From the NCBI RefSeq assembly GCF_030056665.1, contig NZ_JASHIG010000002.1: a stretch of 64,000 nucleotides of DNA; one strand, 5' to 3'. Shown piece by piece: positions 62,406 to 64,000 of the stretch. The notes under the pieces were generated by a model that saw only the letters and a list, made by a program, of their open reading frames with translations, made no database searches and had not been told where the DNA came from. Every line of letters starts with the position of its first letter. The first letter of the stretch is position 1. A program made the position numbers and the translations under genes. The stretch comes from Flectobacillus roseus. Lineage in GTDB: Bacteria; Bacteroidota; Bacteroidia; Cytophagales; Spirosomataceae.

Positions 62406-62879
62406 AAATTTATCCTTTCGATAATAATATTTGGTAGTTCTTTTTTCAAGTTATTCGTCACAAGTGACAATTTTACAAAATCTCAACATATCCCTTCCTG
62501 TTTTTTCTCCCAGCTATGCTTTTTTTCGACCAAAGGCTAATTTCTTTACCTTAAATGCTTCCAACCAATTTGATATCCACCACTACTACCAATTTGGTCA
62601 AAAGTTTGTTAAGACAAGTCCAATCTTTTTTCAAATCCAAAAGGTAATTATATTTTTTCAAGACAAATAACTCTAAAAATTGTACTATTTCAAAACAACT
62701 TGATTAAATACAAGTTTTACTTTGAAAGATAAAAAATGTTTTATAAAATAGAGAAATAATTCAATTTAAAATTATCAAAACAAGTTAACATTTGGTAATT
62801 CCTTAAAATTAAATTAGAAAAATACAATTGAATTATTAATGATTTTTATCACTCTTTATCAATTTAACTTAACGAAAAT
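62406..62879. other. Non-coding divergent promoter region
   Basis: No gene. Very AT-rich, particularly 62640-62879. It should contain promoters for xdhC and the molybdenum-hydroxylase operon. No clear operator or -7/-33 pair was found. Confidence 0.5.
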
Positions 62880-63320
62880 ATGCAATTAACTGGTTCACAT
62901 ACTTTGGCTGCTCCCATTGAGAAAGTCTGGCAAATGTTGATGGATACCGACATACTCGCCAAAATTGTCCCAGGAGTTTCGAGATTAGAAAAAACTGGCG
63001 AAAACGAATTTGAAGCTATTTCCGAGATCAAATTGGGACCTGTAAGCGGCAAATTCTCAGGCGGACTCACGCTGTCGGATATTGTTGAGCCAACTACATT
63101 CACCCTCAATGTTAGTCAAAACAGCAAAATTGGTAATGCTGATGCCTCTATCAAAATCAATTTAGTGTCACTTGACGCACAACAAACAGAAATCAGTTTT
63201 GATGGTGAGGCTAAGTTATCTGGTCTATTAGCTCGAACAGGTCAGCGGGTATTGAGTGGTGTTGCCAATACCTTGACCAAACAATTCTTCACCAATTTTG
63301 AGGAAGAAATTGCCTCCTAA
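62880..63320 (+). CDS. CoxG-like SRPBCC protein
   Basis: 146 residues. It matches CoxG (CO dehydrogenase subunit G): LTGSHTLAAPIEKVWQMLMD, LAKIVPGVSRLEK, SEIKLGPVSGKFSGGLTLSD, and ISFDGEAKLSGLLARTGQRV. The C-terminal amphipathic tail of longer members, which recruits the enzyme to the membrane, is short or missing. First gene of the operon; 59 bases before the coxS-like gene. Confidence 0.9.
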   Translation: MQLTGSHTLAAPIEKVWQMLMDTDILAKIVPGVSRLEKTGENEFEAISEIKLGPVSGKFSGGLTLSDIVEPTTFTLNVSQNSKIGNADASIKINLVSLDAQQTEISFDGEAKLSGLLARTGQRVLSGVANTLTKQFFTNFEEEIAS

Positions 63321-63379
63321 GTTGGTCAAAGCATTTCATAATCAAACAAATACAAACCTTTAAATAAAAACTATCGAAA

Positions 63380-63862
63380 ATGGAAATTAAGATTTCAGTA
63401 AATGTAAACGGCAAGAATTATGTCCGAGAAGTGGAGCCTCGCACCCTTCTTGTGCATTTCTTGCGAGATACCCTTCGATTGACAGGCACGCACATTGGTT
63501 GCGATACCAGTAGCTGTGGTGCTTGTACGATACATGTAGATGGAGTTGCCGTAAAATCTTGCACCATGTTAGCTGTTCAAGCCGACGGAAGCTCGATTAC
63601 CACGATTGAAGGTTTGGCTCAAGGGGCAGAATTACATCCTCTACAGGAAGGTTTTAAAGAATGTCATGGCTTACAATGTGGTTTTTGTACTCCGGGAATG
63701 ATTATGACTGCGGCAGATTTATTGGCTAAAAATCCGAATCCAAGCGAGGCTGAAATTCGCCACGGCTTGGAGGGTAATTTTTGCCGATGTACTGGCTATC
63801 ACAATATCGTTAAAGCAGTGCAATATGCTGCCGAAAAGATAGGTACTGAAGTAAGTGCCTAA
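63380..63862 (+). CDS. [2Fe-2S] subunit of a molybdenum hydroxylase (CoxS type)
   Basis: 160 residues. The first cluster: CDTSSCGACTIHVDGVAVKS with a further Cys. The second cluster: QCGFCTPGMIM and NFCRCTGYHNIV. It matches the small subunit of CO dehydrogenase/xanthine dehydrogenase-type enzymes. It carries electrons from the molybdenum site to FAD or an acceptor. It precedes the large subunit by 42 bases. Confidence 0.95.
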   Translation: MEIKISVNVNGKNYVREVEPRTLLVHFLRDTLRLTGTHIGCDTSSCGACTIHVDGVAVKSCTMLAVQADGSSITTIEGLAQGAELHPLQEGFKECHGLQCGFCTPGMIMTAADLLAKNPNPSEAEIRHGLEGNFCRCTGYHNIVKAVQYAAEKIGTEVSA

Positions 63863-63904
63863 TAGTATCACCGATTAATCATTTTTAACATTCATTCAGA
63901 AATC

Positions 63905-64000
63905 ATGAGTAATAAATATATTGGTAAAGCCGTAAAACGTGTCGAAGACAAGCGTTTTATTACAGGCAAGGGCAAATATACCGATGATATGATTTTGCCG
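63905..64000 (+). CDS. Start of the molybdenum-binding large subunit (CoxL/XdhB type), cut by window end
   Basis: Thirty-two codons are visible: MSNKYIGKAVKRVEDKRFIT then GKGKYTDDMILP. The motif GKAVKRVEDKRFITGKGKYT is the conserved N-terminus of xanthine-dehydrogenase-family large subunits (GxPxxRxExxRFxTGxGxYxDD). The active-site loop is beyond the window, so a true CO dehydrogenase (CSFR motif) cannot be told from other aldehyde/xanthine-type enzymes. Confidence 0.9.
   Translation, partial: MSNKYIGKAVKRVEDKRFITGKGKYTDDMILP

Noticed and set aside
1..64000. tRNA, rRNA, riboswitch and CRISPR signals
   Set aside because: No T-arm GTTCRA pattern with matching acceptor stem, no 16S/23S core motifs, no TPP/cobalamin/SAM core motifs and no evenly spaced direct repeats were seen by eye; short RNAs could still be missed.

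Overview
The window looks like chromosomal DNA of a Bacteroidota species, most likely order Cytophagales. The reasons are the SusC/SusD pair with an ECF sigma/FecR switch, low GC (roughly 35-38% by eye), short N-terminal lipoprotein signals, AraC and HxlR regulators, and intergenic DNA full of short hairpin repeats. No rRNA, tRNA, CRISPR array, transposase or phage gene was recognised. The species cannot be fixed from the sequence alone.

Layout. (a) 1-2124 is a degenerate array of orphan polymorphic-toxin C-termini and immunity genes, separated by copies of a 134-bp repeat. It holds the tail of a non-specific endonuclease toxin with a YezG-like immunity gene, a frameshifted second toxin tail, and a duplicated immunity-like gene cut by a nonsense codon. 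(b) 2265-6400 encodes a tripartite efflux pump (TolC, EmrA and MFS types). (c) 6871-9331 holds a succinyl-/acetyl-CoA transferase divergent from an AraC regulator. (d) 9840-34825 is a mixed region: a possible lysozyme inhibitor, ankyrin protein, DoxX/HxlR pair with a perfect 40-bp palindrome, cupin, AraC, NAD(P)-binding protein, acyltransferase, ThuA protein, alpha/beta hydrolase, HTTM membrane protein with partner, NamZ-type muramidase, YdeI protein, lipoproteins, S41 protease, GNAT, nucleotidyltransferase, methionine aminopeptidase and SDR. (e) 34939-46022 is a polysaccharide utilisation locus read on the minus strand: ECF sigma, FecR, SusC, SusD, GH89 alpha-N-acetylglucosaminidase and an HGSNAT-like transmembrane acetyltransferase. 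(f) 46341-52892 holds a secreted small protein, a retropepsin-like protease, an AraC regulator, a HepT/MntA toxin-antitoxin pair and a coiled-coil outer-membrane-like protein. (g) 53250-56984 holds dnaK and a D-2-hydroxyacid dehydrogenase. (h) 56985-59350 is a 602-bp tandem duplication that left two truncated 3' copies beside an intact outer-membrane protein gene. (i) 59484-64000 holds a lipoprotein, a Cof-type phosphatase, XdhC, and the start of a CO-dehydrogenase/xanthine-dehydrogenase-type molybdenum hydroxylase operon (coxG-, coxS- and coxL-like), cut by the window end.

How parts work together. The locus in (e) pairs the two enzymes that act in sequence on terminal glucosamine of heparan-type chains in animals: N-acetylation by HGSNAT, then removal of alpha-GlcNAc by NAGLU. 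This suggests an alpha-GlcN/GlcNAc-terminated glycan as substrate. XdhC, read away from the molybdenum hydroxylase genes, fits maturation of that enzyme. Intergenic DNA carries several families of structured repeats, including a recurring 3'-flank module (TGAGTGRTTGAG-like track followed by a terminator) behind four unrelated genes.
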